Shown here piece by piece: positions 1-6,010 of a DNA stretch of 6,575 nucleotides. The stretch spans positions 1-6,575 of the forward strand of contig JALOKO010000229.1 in assembly GCA_025456495.1 (NCBI GenBank), read 5' to 3'. Position 1 is the stretch's first letter. The number at the start of each line of letters is the position of its first letter. The position numbers and the translations under genes were made by a program. The notes under the pieces were generated by a model. The model was not told the origin of the DNA. It worked only from the letters and a program-made list of their open reading frames with translations, and ran no database searches. This stretch comes from Bryobacterales bacterium. GTDB lineage: Bacteria > Acidobacteriota > Terriglobia > Bryobacterales > Bryobacteraceae.

Positions 1-1410
1 GAGGTCTATGACCTGCTCGCGCTCCGCATCATTACGGATTCCGTGAAGAACTGCTATGCGGCGCTGGGCATCATTCACAACCTGTGGCGTCCGATTCCCG
101 GCCGCATCAAAGACTTCATCGCCATCCCGCGCCCCAACCTCTACCAAAGCCTGCACACCTCTGTAATTGGCCCGCAGGGGCAGGCCTTTGAGGTGCAGAT
201 CCGTACTGAGGAGATGCACCGTCTGGCCGAGGAAGGCATCGCGGCGCACTGGAAGTATAAGGAAGGCAAGCAGGGCGCGGGGCTGGATGACGCCCGCATT
301 GCCTGGCTGCGGCAGTTAGTGGAGTGGCAGCGCGAGATGCGCGACCCCGGCGAGTTCCTCTCCACGTTGAAGGTGGACCTCTACCCGGAAGAGGTATACA
401 CCTTCACGCCGAAGGGCAAAGTGGTGGCTCTTCCCCGGGGAGCGACGCCCATTGATTTCGCTTACGCCATTCACACCGAAGTGGGTCATCGCTGCGTGGG
501 CGCGAAGGTGAACGGACGCATCGTCCCCCTGCGCTACACGCTGAAGAATGGCGAGGTGGTGGAGATTCTGACACAGCCCGGCCATCAGCCCAGCAAGGAC
601 TGGCTGGCCGTGGTGCAGACCTCACGGGCGCGCAACAAGATCAACGCCGTCATCAAGGCCAATGAACGGGTAAAGGCCATTGACATCGGACAAAAGGCGC
701 TGGACAAAGAGGCCAGACGGCTGAGCATCGCGATGAGCAAGTTCTCGAAGGCGGATCTGTTGGAAGCCGCATCCGATTACGGCTACAGCCGGCACGATGA
801 TCTGCTGGCGGCGCTTGGCTATGGGCGCCTCTCGCCGCGCAAACTCCTGGAGAAGCTGTCCGGCGATGCGCTTCCGGATGCGGTGCAGGAGGCACGCGAA
901 CGCAGCCTGCCCATGGGTCCGCCGGTTGCTGACCGCGAGTCCCCCAAGGGCGACCTCACCCTGAAGGTGCGCGGAATTGACGACATCCTGGTGTATCGCG
1001 CCGGATGCTGCAACCCCATTCCGGGTGAGCCGATTGTTGGCTACATCACGCGCGGCAAGGGGGTTGCCGTCCATTCGGTGAGTTGCCGAAATGTGCAAAG
1101 CCTGCTGTATGAGGTGGAGCGCCGCATCGACGTCGAATGGGATGGCGGCGTCCGCTCGTTCCCCGTCCGGTTGTGCATTTTCACGGATGATCGTCCGGGC
1201 ATTCTGAACAAACTCACCTCCATCTTGAACGATGAAGAGAGCAACATCCGCAGCCTGGAAGCCCGTGGCGACAACAGCCGCGATGTTGATGGAGCTTTGG
1301 TGGAAATGACGGTTGACATCCGGGACAAGAAGCAACTGGAGCGCATCACCATGGCCATCCGGCGCATCTCTGGAGTGCGGGACATTGAACGCATCTATGA
1401 GCGAAATTAA
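1..1410 (+). CDS. rel: Rel/SpoT-type bifunctional (p)ppGpp synthetase/hydrolase, 5'-truncated by window edge
   Basis: Stringent-response enzyme that makes (p)ppGpp from ATP and GTP/GDP, and in bifunctional forms also hydrolyses it. The frame is open from base 1, so the HD hydrolase domain and the start of the synthetase lie outside the window. What remains, in order: the synthetase end with an RIKD motif (nt 103-114), the YQSLHT motif whose Tyr (142-144) stacks on the nucleotide base in this family, and EVQIRT (190-207); the TGS domain (about 376-570), with the conserved His (472-474) that contacts deacylated tRNA in ribosome-bound RelA; a helical linker; a zinc-finger-like domain with GCC, His and Cys (about 1006-1086); and a C-terminal ACT domain (about 1162-1398). 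RxKD, rather than the ExDD of synthetase-only RelA, points to the bifunctional Rel/SpoT class. Hydrolase activity cannot be judged without the HD domain. The last 14 bases overlap the next gene. Family call is near certain. Confidence 0.97.
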   Translation, partial: EVYDLLALRIITDSVKNCYAALGIIHNLWRPIPGRIKDFIAIPRPNLYQSLHTSVIGPQGQAFEVQIRTEEMHRLAEEGIAAHWKYKEGKQGAGLDDARIAWLRQLVEWQREMRDPGEFLSTLKVDLYPEEVYTFTPKGKVVALPRGATPIDFAYAIHTEVGHRCVGAKVNGRIVPLRYTLKNGEVVEILTQPGHQPSKDWLAVVQTSRARNKINAVIKANERVKAIDIGQKALDKEARRLSIAMSKFSKADLLEAASDYGYSRHDDLLAALGYGRLSPRKLLEKLSGDALPDAVQEARERSLPMGPPVADRESPKGDLTLKVRGIDDILVYRAGCCNPIPGEPIVGYITRGKGVAVHSVSCRNVQSLLYEVERRIDVEWDGGVRSFPVRLCIFTDDRPGILNKLTSILNDEESNIRSLEARGDNSRDVDGALVEMTVDIRDKKQLERITMAIRRISGVRDIERIYERN

Positions 1411-1774
1411 GTACCCAAGCATTGAAGGGCTGCCTGCCCCCGCGCTGGAGCCTCAGCATTTCGCCATCTCCAAGAGCACCGGCATCAAGGTGGATTGGGC
1501 GGATGGCGCGCAGAGCGACTTCCCGCTGGAGTTCCTCCGCGAGCGATGCCCGTGCGCCCACTGTACGGGCGCACATGGCACTCCGCCCCAGGCGCCGGAC
1601 TTCTCCAACCCCCTGCAAATGTATCGGGAGCGGCTGAAGATTGTGACGGTGGAGCCCGTGGGCCACTACGCCATTGGCATTCACTGGAGCGACGGCCACA
1701 AGACGGGCATTTACTCCTATCGTCTGCTACGGGCGCTTCACGAAGAGCTGTCCCAGAAGGCGATACGGGCATAG
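1397..1774 (+). CDS. DUF971 (gamma-butyrobetaine hydroxylase-like N-terminal domain) small zinc-site protein
   Basis: A 125-residue soluble protein, the whole of which is one DUF971 domain. Seen in the sequence: CPCAHC at residues 51-56 (C51, C53, C56) and a later HWSDGHKTGIY block (residues 96-106). In the related N-terminal domain of gamma-butyrobetaine hydroxylase, three such Cys and one His bind a structural zinc; H101 is the likely fourth ligand here. There is no dioxygenase domain, so it is not the hydroxylase itself. Stand-alone DUF971 proteins have no firmly assigned reaction. The domain also occurs fused to Mrp/ApbC-type Fe-S carrier proteins, as in plant HCF101, which hints at metal or Fe-S handling. 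The start ATG lies 14 nt inside the end of rel in the +1 frame, with no clear ribosome binding site. The next ATG (residue 75) would delete the Cys motif, so this start is well supported and translational coupling to rel is likely. Confidence 0.88.
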   Translation: MSEIKYPSIEGLPAPALEPQHFAISKSTGIKVDWADGAQSDFPLEFLRERCPCAHCTGAHGTPPQAPDFSNPLQMYRERLKIVTVEPVGHYAIGIHWSDGHKTGIYSYRLLRALHEELSQKAIRA

Positions 1775-1957
1775 CGCTCGAGCCGCTTGGTAGGTGGCGT
1801 TTCCTGTTATGGCGTCGCCAGGCGGGGCGTCGTCCGGCCCAAGCCGCGCGTCCTTCATCGCGGTTGCTTCCTGTCGGCGCGGTGTGTGGGCTCTGCCCGG
1901 AACCGCTGTCTTGACCTTGCTCTGCGCGGTTGCCCGCGAGCCGGGTACACTGGGGAG
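1775..1957. other. 183-base intergenic region before the ABM gene
   Basis: GC-rich spacer between the DUF971 stop and the ABM start. It holds only a putative -10 element at its right end, a minor TGGC/GCCA inverted repeat (1810-1820) without a T-run, and a 9-base direct repeat CGCGGTTGC (1859-1867 and 1925-1933) that may be chance. No convincing terminator or RNA gene is visible. A short open frame from a GTG at 1794 exists but has no supporting features. Confidence 0.5.
1946..1951 (+). promoter_or_regulatory. Putative -10 element of a leaderless promoter for the ABM gene
   Basis: TACACT sits exactly 6 nt before the ATG at 1958. A transcription start about 7 nt after the -10 would fall on the A of the ATG, giving an mRNA without a 5' leader. 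A TTGACC hexamer at 1911-1916 is too far away (29-base spacer) to act as its -35 box. The GGGGAG between hexamer and ATG directly abuts the ATG, which is too close for a normal Shine-Dalgarno site. Inference from spacing only. Confidence 0.45.
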
Positions 1958-2263
1958 ATGCCCACCCCAGGTTTCGTGATCGTCGCCATCATGCGCGCCA
2001 AGGAAGGCCATGTGGAGGCGCTGCGGCATGCGTTGTTCGGCTTAGTGGGTCCCACCCGGGCTGAGGACGGATGTGTGCAGTACGACCTGCATCAGGACCA
2101 GCAGGATCCCGCCACCTTCCTCTTCTACGAGATCTGGAAAGACCGTCCGGTGTGGTTACAGCACATGGAGACACCGCACCTGCAGAGCTTCCGGAATGTG
2201 GCGGGGGATCTGCTGGAATCGCCTCCACGCATCCTGGAGATGACGCAGATTGAGCCAGCCTGA
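1958..2263 (+). CDS. Antibiotic biosynthesis monooxygenase (ABM) domain protein, YgiN/LsrG-like
   Basis: A 101-residue protein that fits a single ABM domain, the small ferredoxin-like fold that works as a dimer. Seen: a first beta strand (FVIVAIMRAK, residues 6-15), then a helix, then the family block TRAEDGCVQYDL (33-44), FLFYEIWKDRP (54-64), and the WLQHMETPHLQSF region (66-78) with H69 and H74. Relatives include the YgiN quinol monooxygenase, LsrG (autoinducer-2 phosphate breakdown) and cofactor-free monooxygenases of polyketide pathways. The substrate cannot be told from sequence, and no biosynthetic cluster is nearby, so a role in quinone or small-metabolite housekeeping is as likely as anything. 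The frame is open further upstream (from about 1787), but that stretch does not look like the family. The ATG at 1958 begins just before the first strand and lies 6 nt after a -10-like hexamer. It converges on pit with a 26-base gap. Confidence 0.85.
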   Translation: MPTPGFVIVAIMRAKEGHVEALRHALFGLVGPTRAEDGCVQYDLHQDQQDPATFLFYEIWKDRPVWLQHMETPHLQSFRNVAGDLLESPPRILEMTQIEPA

Positions 2264-2281
2264 AGCGGGAATCGGCCGCCT

Positions 2282-2296
2282 CGCGTGGTCTACGCG
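2282..2296. repeat. Short inverted repeat over the pit stop codon, between convergent genes
   Basis: CGCGT (2282-2286), a 5-base loop and ACGCG (2292-2296) form a perfect 5-bp stem that includes part of the pit stop codon (2290-2292). It lies at the convergent junction of the ABM and pit genes, where a bidirectional terminator would be useful, but there is no T-run on either strand. Weak terminator candidate; may be chance. Confidence 0.25.
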
Positions 2297-3324
2297 TCCG
2301 GAACCAGCAGCCGGATGACGGCAAAAACCAGGGCCGCAAACAACGCTGTCAACGGGTAGGTGAGCAACCACGCGCCCACGATATCGTTGGCCAAGCGCCA
2401 GCGTACGGCTTTCGGCCGATGGAAGCTGCCCACGCCTGCGATGGCGCCGGCAATGGTGTGCGTGGTGCTGACGGGTACCCCTAGCCCGGTGGCAAGGAAC
2501 ACACTGCCAGCGGCAGCGGTCTCCGCGGCAAATCCCCCGCGGGGCTTCAGCTTCGTGATGCGATGACCCATCGTCTGGATCACCTTCCAGCCCCCGCTGA
2601 GCGTCCCCAACGAGATTGCCGAATACGCAGAAATCACCACCCACGGGGGGATTCCGTCGTCCATGCTGCCCTGCACCCCGGCCGCGACCAGAGCACCCGC
2701 GATCACACCCATGGTCTTCTGTGCGTCGTTGGAACCGTGCGAAAGGCTGAAGATTGCCGAGGAGGCCAGTTGCAGCCGTCGAAACCACACATCCATATAC
2801 AAGGGACTTGAGCGCCGAAACAGCCAATAAATGGCCGTCATCAGGACGTAAGAGAGCAGCCAGCCCAGCAGCGGAGAGATGACAATGAAGATCAACGGGA
2901 GCACCCATCCACTCAGGTGCAGCGCCTTCAGCGCGTTGGCAAAGCCCTCCACATGGATCACCCGGGAGATTGCCGCCCCGGCATAGCCCCCAATCAGGGA
3001 GTGGGACGCGCTGATGGGCAGCCCCAAATGGGAGGTGAACCACAGCCAGAAGGTGGACGAAATCAATCCCGCCAGCACCGTGTAGGGGGTGACAAACTCC
3101 AGGTTCACCATGTCGCCGCCCACCGTCTTGGCCACGCTGGTGCCAAACAGAAAATAGGCGGCGAAGTTGAAAAAGGCTGCCCAGGCAACCGCCTGCAGCG
3201 GGCTCAATACCTGTGTGGCAATGATGGTAGCAATGGAGTTTGCCGCGTCGTTGAAGCCGTTGAAGAAGTCAAACAGCAGCGCCGTCGCGACGATCACAAC
3301 CAGCAGGATCATTTCCGGACTCAT
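2290..3324 (-). CDS. pit: Inorganic phosphate transporter, PiT family permease
   Basis: Inner-membrane low-affinity phosphate transporter, typically a cation (H+ or Na+) symporter of phosphate or metal-phosphate. The 344-residue protein is strongly hydrophobic with about ten apparent membrane segments. It carries both halves of the PiT inverted repeat: GFNDAANSIAT (23-33) and LPISASHSLIGG (102-113) in the first half, SHGSNDAQKTMG (195-206) and VPVSTTHTIAGAI (283-295) in the second. The paired ND motifs are the family's substrate and cation site. It is shorter than E. coli PitA (about 500 residues), mainly because the central cytoplasmic loop is short; such compact forms are common in bacteria. 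The ATG at 3324 lies 36 nt after the stop of the DUF47 gene, and the nearest GGAG is about 14 nt upstream of the ATG, so it probably shares an mRNA and perhaps coupled translation. H+ versus Na+ coupling is not decidable here. Confidence 0.96.
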   Translation of the reverse strand: MSPEMILLVVIVATALLFDFFNGFNDAANSIATIIATQVLSPLQAVAWAAFFNFAAYFLFGTSVAKTVGGDMVNLEFVTPYTVLAGLISSTFWLWFTSHLGLPISASHSLIGGYAGAAISRVIHVEGFANALKALHLSGWVLPLIFIVISPLLGWLLSYVLMTAIYWLFRRSSPLYMDVWFRRLQLASSAIFSLSHGSNDAQKTMGVIAGALVAAGVQGSMDDGIPPWVVISAYSAISLGTLSGGWKVIQTMGHRITKLKPRGGFAAETAAAGSVFLATGLGVPVSTTHTIAGAIAGVGSFHRPKAVRWRLANDIVGAWLLTYPLTALFAALVFAVIRLLVPDA

Positions 3325-3360
3325 GGCGAGTGTTTGTCTCCGTCGTGGTGACCGGGTGGG

Positions 3361-3984
3361 CTAGCTGTTCTTCACAACCACATTGGCCAGAATGTCGCTG
3401 ACGTCATCGCAGGTGTCCACAGCCTGCTCAATCAACTCGATCAGGTCCTTGTTCTTGATCACTTCGATGGGGTTGGTTTCGTTCTGGAAAAGTTCCATCA
3501 ATCCATCCTGTGAACAGCGGTCAGCCTCTTCTTCAATCTCGCGGATCCGGAAGCAATGGGCCTTCATCTCTCCGCCCGTGCGCAGCATGCCCATCGCCTT
3601 GTCCAACTCTTCCGTGATTTCCACCAGGTGCCCTGCCATGAGGGAGAGTGAACCGGAAAGGTTTGACGGACGGTACACCGCAATCCGACGCGCGGTGACG
3701 TAAGCGGAATCGATGGCATCCTCCAGGCGAGAAGTGAGGGTGTGGATGTCTTCCGGGTCCAGGGGCGTAATGAAGGTCTTGCGGAGCTTGTCGAACACCT
3801 CGCGGTTGATAACGTCCGCCCGCTGCTCCAACTTCGTGATCTCTTCTGACTCGCGCATCATCGCCTCATGACCGCCGGCGATACCCGTGGCGAGGCGACG
3901 CGCAATCTCTTTCAGAATCGAGGACTGATCCGCGAAATAGTCGAAAAACTTCTCTTCGCGGGGGATAAACCGCAGGGCGCACAT
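3361..3984 (-). CDS. DUF47 (PhoU-like) accessory protein of the PiT transporter
   Basis: A 207-residue, all-helical soluble protein of the DUF47/PhoU_div family (YkaA-like). It has one PhoU-type domain of about six helices, including the usual N-terminal block with RxEKFFDYF (residues 9-16). Acidic E/DxxxD motifs that bind metal in PhoU proteins appear around E53-D57, E88-D92, E151-D155 and D190-D194. DUF47 genes are very often directly upstream of pit genes, as in the orfA-pit operon of Sinorhizobium meliloti, and are thought to modulate transport or link it to phosphate status; the mechanism is not established. Here it precedes pit by 36 nt. Start choice: the ATG at 3984 has a fair ribosome binding site (TGGAG, 5 nt before the ATG) and begins at the family's normal N-terminus. 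A TTG at 4032 would add 16 residues unlike the family. No Pho box of the CTGTCAT type is visible upstream. Confidence 0.92.
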   Translation of the reverse strand: MCALRFIPREEKFFDYFADQSSILKEIARRLATGIAGGHEAMMRESEEITKLEQRADVINREVFDKLRKTFITPLDPEDIHTLTSRLEDAIDSAYVTARRIAVYRPSNLSGSLSLMAGHLVEITEELDKAMGMLRTGGEMKAHCFRIREIEEEADRCSQDGLMELFQNETNPIEVIKNKDLIELIEQAVDTCDDVSDILANVVVKNS

Positions 3985-4000
3985 GATTACTCCACTCCTC

Positions 4001-4049
4001 GCGGCGAACAAAGCCGCACCTGACGGCGGCAACCTTCCGGCGGGGTTGC
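4001..4049 (-). repeat. Nested inverted repeats in the DUF47-pit leader region
   Basis: The 110-base gap upstream of DUF47 holds GCGGC (4001-4005), GCCGC (4013-4017) and GCGGC (4026-4030), so the middle arm can pair with either neighbour. Next to them is a 6-bp inverted repeat GCAACC (4029-4034)/GGTTGC (4044-4049). If transcription starts to the right of about 4050, the DUF47-pit mRNA would carry a leader with mutually exclusive hairpins just ahead of the ribosome binding site. No known riboswitch class is recognised, and GC-rich DNA makes short stems by chance. Confidence 0.3.
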
Positions 4050-4094
4050 GCGATGGTCCACGGTGTCCAAGTCTACCATTTCAGCAGGCTCTCA

Positions 4095-4883
4095 TTACAT
4101 CCCGGTTACAATGGGGAAAAGCTCTTGCTCCATGCTGCGTTGGGTGTCGGCATCCCCCTGAAAACGCGGGTCCAGCAGCCGTTGCGGATCCAGGTTTCCC
4201 ATGGCTGCGATGAGGGTTTCCTTGACGTAGGGATAGTCCTGCTCAAGCTCAGCGATGTAGTCGCGCAACGAACGGCGCACGGTTCCCGTTTTCTGCGAGC
4301 AGCCACAGGGGATGACTGGCGTATGGCGATCAGCAACCCAACGGCGCGTGAGGTCTTCCGTAACAAACACCAGTGGGCGGATCAGGCGAAACTCCCCTTT
4401 GCGCGACGTAGTGACCGGAGGCAAAGCGCTCAGCTTTCCCGTGAACATCGCGTTCCGTAGGAGTGCTTCGCAGAAATCATCCGCTGTATGTCCCAAGGCG
4501 ATCACGTTGCAGCCCAACTCGCGCGCAATTTCGTAAACCGCGCGACGTCGAAAGCGGCTGCATTTGTCGCAGCCGTGGTCGGGTTCAGTCTCCAGCAAAT
4601 CCAGCGAGGGTTGGTCCTGTACATAGTGCCAGGGGACGCCCAGACTGCGCAGGTAGTCGCCAACAGGCTGGATGGGGCTAAGGAACTTGCCCTGTTCCAC
4701 TGTGAAAGCTTCCATATCAAAGCGAATGGGGGCGCGCTGCTGGAGCCGAAGCAGCGCTTCCAGCAGGGTAAGCGAATCCTTGCCGCCTGAGACGCCTACG
4801 GCAATGCGGTCGCCTTCGCGGATCATGGAGAAGCGCGCAATGGCCTCTCCCACTTTGTGGAGGATGAGCTTTTCCAGGTCCAA
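4095..4883 (-). CDS. ttcA: tRNA 2-thiocytidine(32) synthetase TtcA-like PP-loop ATPase
   Basis: Cytoplasmic enzyme that adenylates C32 of certain tRNAs and replaces the oxygen with sulfur to form s2C32, using ATP and an iron-sulfur cluster. Seen in the 262-residue protein: the PP-loop SGGKDS (32-37), CDKC (C105, C108), GHTADD (131-136), RLIRPLVFV (166-174) and IPCGCSQ (191-197). The CxxC pair plus a later Cys are the TtcA cluster ligands. The zinc-ribbon ends of TtuA/NcsA-type 2-thiouridine enzymes are absent, and the CxxC argues against lysidine synthetase TilS. It is shorter than E. coli TtcA (about 311 residues), mostly at the ends. The later Cys motif is CGC rather than the enterobacterial CNLC spacing. 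The start is a TTG at 4883; no other start codon lies in frame for at least nine codons upstream, and the next ATG (residue 20) would cut into the first helix. A consensus TATAAT lies 6 nt before the TTG, suggesting a leaderless mRNA separate from moxR. Confidence 0.9.
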   Translation of the reverse strand: MDLEKLILHKVGEAIARFSMIREGDRIAVGVSGGKDSLTLLEALLRLQQRAPIRFDMEAFTVEQGKFLSPIQPVGDYLRSLGVPWHYVQDQPSLDLLETEPDHGCDKCSRFRRRAVYEIARELGCNVIALGHTADDFCEALLRNAMFTGKLSALPPVTTSRKGEFRLIRPLVFVTEDLTRRWVADRHTPVIPCGCSQKTGTVRRSLRDYIAELEQDYPYVKETLIAAMGNLDPQRLLDPRFQGDADTQRSMEQELFPIVTGM

Positions 4884-4889
4884 GCTCCC

Positions 4890-4895
4890 ATTATA
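4890..4895 (-). promoter_or_regulatory. Consensus -10 element (TATAAT) for ttcA, leaderless arrangement
   Basis: Read on the minus strand, a perfect TATAAT is followed by six bases (GGGAGC) and the TTG start of ttcA. The expected transcription start coincides with the start codon. No convincing -35 box is seen 16-18 bases further upstream. The GGGAG is only one base from the TTG, too close for a normal ribosome binding site. The spacing equals that at the ABM gene. Confidence 0.55.
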
Positions 4896-4955
4896 CGGGG
4901 GCGACCGAGAAGATTGCGCGAACGGCCGTCTCCAAAAAGATGCCGCGGACGGTTG

Positions 4956-5921
4956 CTAGACCGGCACGGGGATCTGCGTCAAAATCTCGCGGATGATCTT
5001 CTCTGACGAATCAGCGGAGCGCTGCGTCAGGCTGGCGCGGGTGTTCGGCAATACCCGGTGCGCCAGCACGGGCACCGCCAGGCGTTTGACGTCCTCGGGC
5101 AGCGCGTACATCCGTCCTTCCAGCAGCGCCAGCGCCTGTACCGCGCGATACATCGCCTGTGCCCCGCGCGGACTCACGCCCAACGACAACAACTCGTAGC
5201 TCCGTGTCTTTTCGACAATCGCCAGCAGGTAATCCAGCACGGCGTCGTCCACACGTACGGTGTCCACCTCGTCCCGCAAGGCGATCAACTCGGCCGCATC
5301 CATCACCGGTTCGATGGCGCGCGATCCGGCGTCACCGCCACGCAGAATCAATCGCTCACTTTCCAGGCCAGGGTAGCCAATGCGCAACCGCAATAGGAAG
5401 CGGTCCAGTTGGCTTTCCGGCAGCGGATAGGTGCCATGATGCTCCACCGGATTTTGGGTGGCGATCACCATGAAGGGTTCGGCCAGCGGATAGGTTTGTC
5501 CATCCACGCTCACCTGGCCCTCGTTCATGGCCTCCAGAAGGGCGGACTGCGTCTTGGGCGTGGTCCGGTTCACTTCGTCGGCGAGCAGGAAATTGGTGAA
5601 TACGGGTCCGCGCTTGAACTCGAAGGTTTCGGTGCGGACGTTGTACACGGTTACGCCCAGCACATCGCCAGGCAACATGTCGCTGGTGAACTGCAGCCGA
5701 TGAAACTCGCAACGGACGCTGCGCGCCAAGGCCTGCGCCAGCGTCGTTTTGCCCACACCGGGCACGTCTTCCAGCAACAGGTGCCCGCGCGCCAGCAGGC
5801 AGGCCAGGCTTAGCCGAATGACCTCCTGCTTGCCACGAAGGGCACGCCCCAGCAGTTCTTCCCACTGCTGCAGGCGTGCACGCGAAACTACACTGCTGGC
5901 AACCATCTCGCGTTGGCTCAT
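4956..5921 (-). CDS. MoxR-family AAA+ ATPase
   Basis: A 321-residue cytoplasmic AAA+ ATPase of the MoxR family, chaperone-like machines that help mature or insert metal cofactors into partner proteins, often with von Willebrand A domain proteins. Seen: Walker A PGVGKTT (54-60), Walker B FLLADEVNR (111-119), sensor 1 in IATQNP (153-158), the family block GTYPLPESQLDRF (163-175) with an arginine-finger candidate at R174, and sensor 2 in GVSPRGAQAM (248-257), followed by the C-terminal lid helices. Length is normal. Start: the ATG at 5921 is preceded by AGAGGAG two bases away. A second in-frame ATG lies six codons upstream (5939), and the frame stays open to about 6056, but that extension is Arg/Gly-rich and unlike the family. 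Unusually, no DUF58, vWA or transglutaminase gene follows; ttcA comes next after 72 bases, so its client cannot be inferred. It is divergent from the NTT-like transporter gene. Confidence 0.94.
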   Translation of the reverse strand: MSQREMVASSVVSRARLQQWEELLGRALRGKQEVIRLSLACLLARGHLLLEDVPGVGKTTLAQALARSVRCEFHRLQFTSDMLPGDVLGVTVYNVRTETFEFKRGPVFTNFLLADEVNRTTPKTQSALLEAMNEGQVSVDGQTYPLAEPFMVIATQNPVEHHGTYPLPESQLDRFLLRLRIGYPGLESERLILRGGDAGSRAIEPVMDAAELIALRDEVDTVRVDDAVLDYLLAIVEKTRSYELLSLGVSPRGAQAMYRAVQALALLEGRMYALPEDVKRLAVPVLAHRVLPNTRASLTQRSADSSEKIIREILTQIPVPV

Positions 5922-6010
5922 TTCTCCTCTATGATACATAGGGAAGCGCTTGTTTCCGCGATGTTTGCGCACGCCCCGGTATCGCTGCTGCTTCCTCTTC
6001 CGCCCCTCGC
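5922..6010. promoter_or_regulatory. Divergent intergenic region between moxR-like and NTT-like genes
   Basis: The 89 bases must hold promoters for both directions if each gene is transcribed separately. Towards MoxR, a -10-like TATCAT (minus strand, 5931-5936) lies 9 nt before the ATG, and an AGAGGAG ribosome binding site sits between them. Towards the transporter, I see no clear -10/-35 pair and no Shine-Dalgarno site before the ATG at 6011. Confidence 0.4.

Noticed and set aside
622..1422. A 266-codon open frame on the minus strand opposite rel
   Set aside because: It is antisense to conserved Rel domains, has no family features, and is explained by third-position GC bias of the rel frame.
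1911..1916. TTGACC as a -35 box for the ABM promoter
   Set aside because: The spacer to the TACACT hexamer is 29 bases, and no -10-like sequence lies at the normal 16-18 base distance.
1859..1933. Direct repeat CGCGGTTGC (1859-1867 and 1925-1933), as a possible operator pair
   Set aside because: Only two 9-base copies 66 bases apart, with no dyad symmetry; easily chance in a GC-rich spacer.
1794..1979. A 61-codon open frame from a GTG in the gap before the ABM gene, with a hydrophobic middle
   Set aside because: No ribosome binding site, no recognisable domain, overlaps the ABM start, and long open frames are common by chance in GC-rich DNA.
2156..3043. A 295-codon open frame on the minus strand overlapping pit in another frame
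   Set aside because: It lies within the well-supported PiT gene and its His/Arg/Gly-rich product resembles no protein family I know.
4926..4952. CCGTC/GACGG inverted repeat with a T-run in its loop (minus strand) after the MoxR stop, as a possible terminator
   Set aside because: The 5-bp stem has a 17-base loop and the T-run lies in the loop rather than after the stem, so it does not match an intrinsic terminator.
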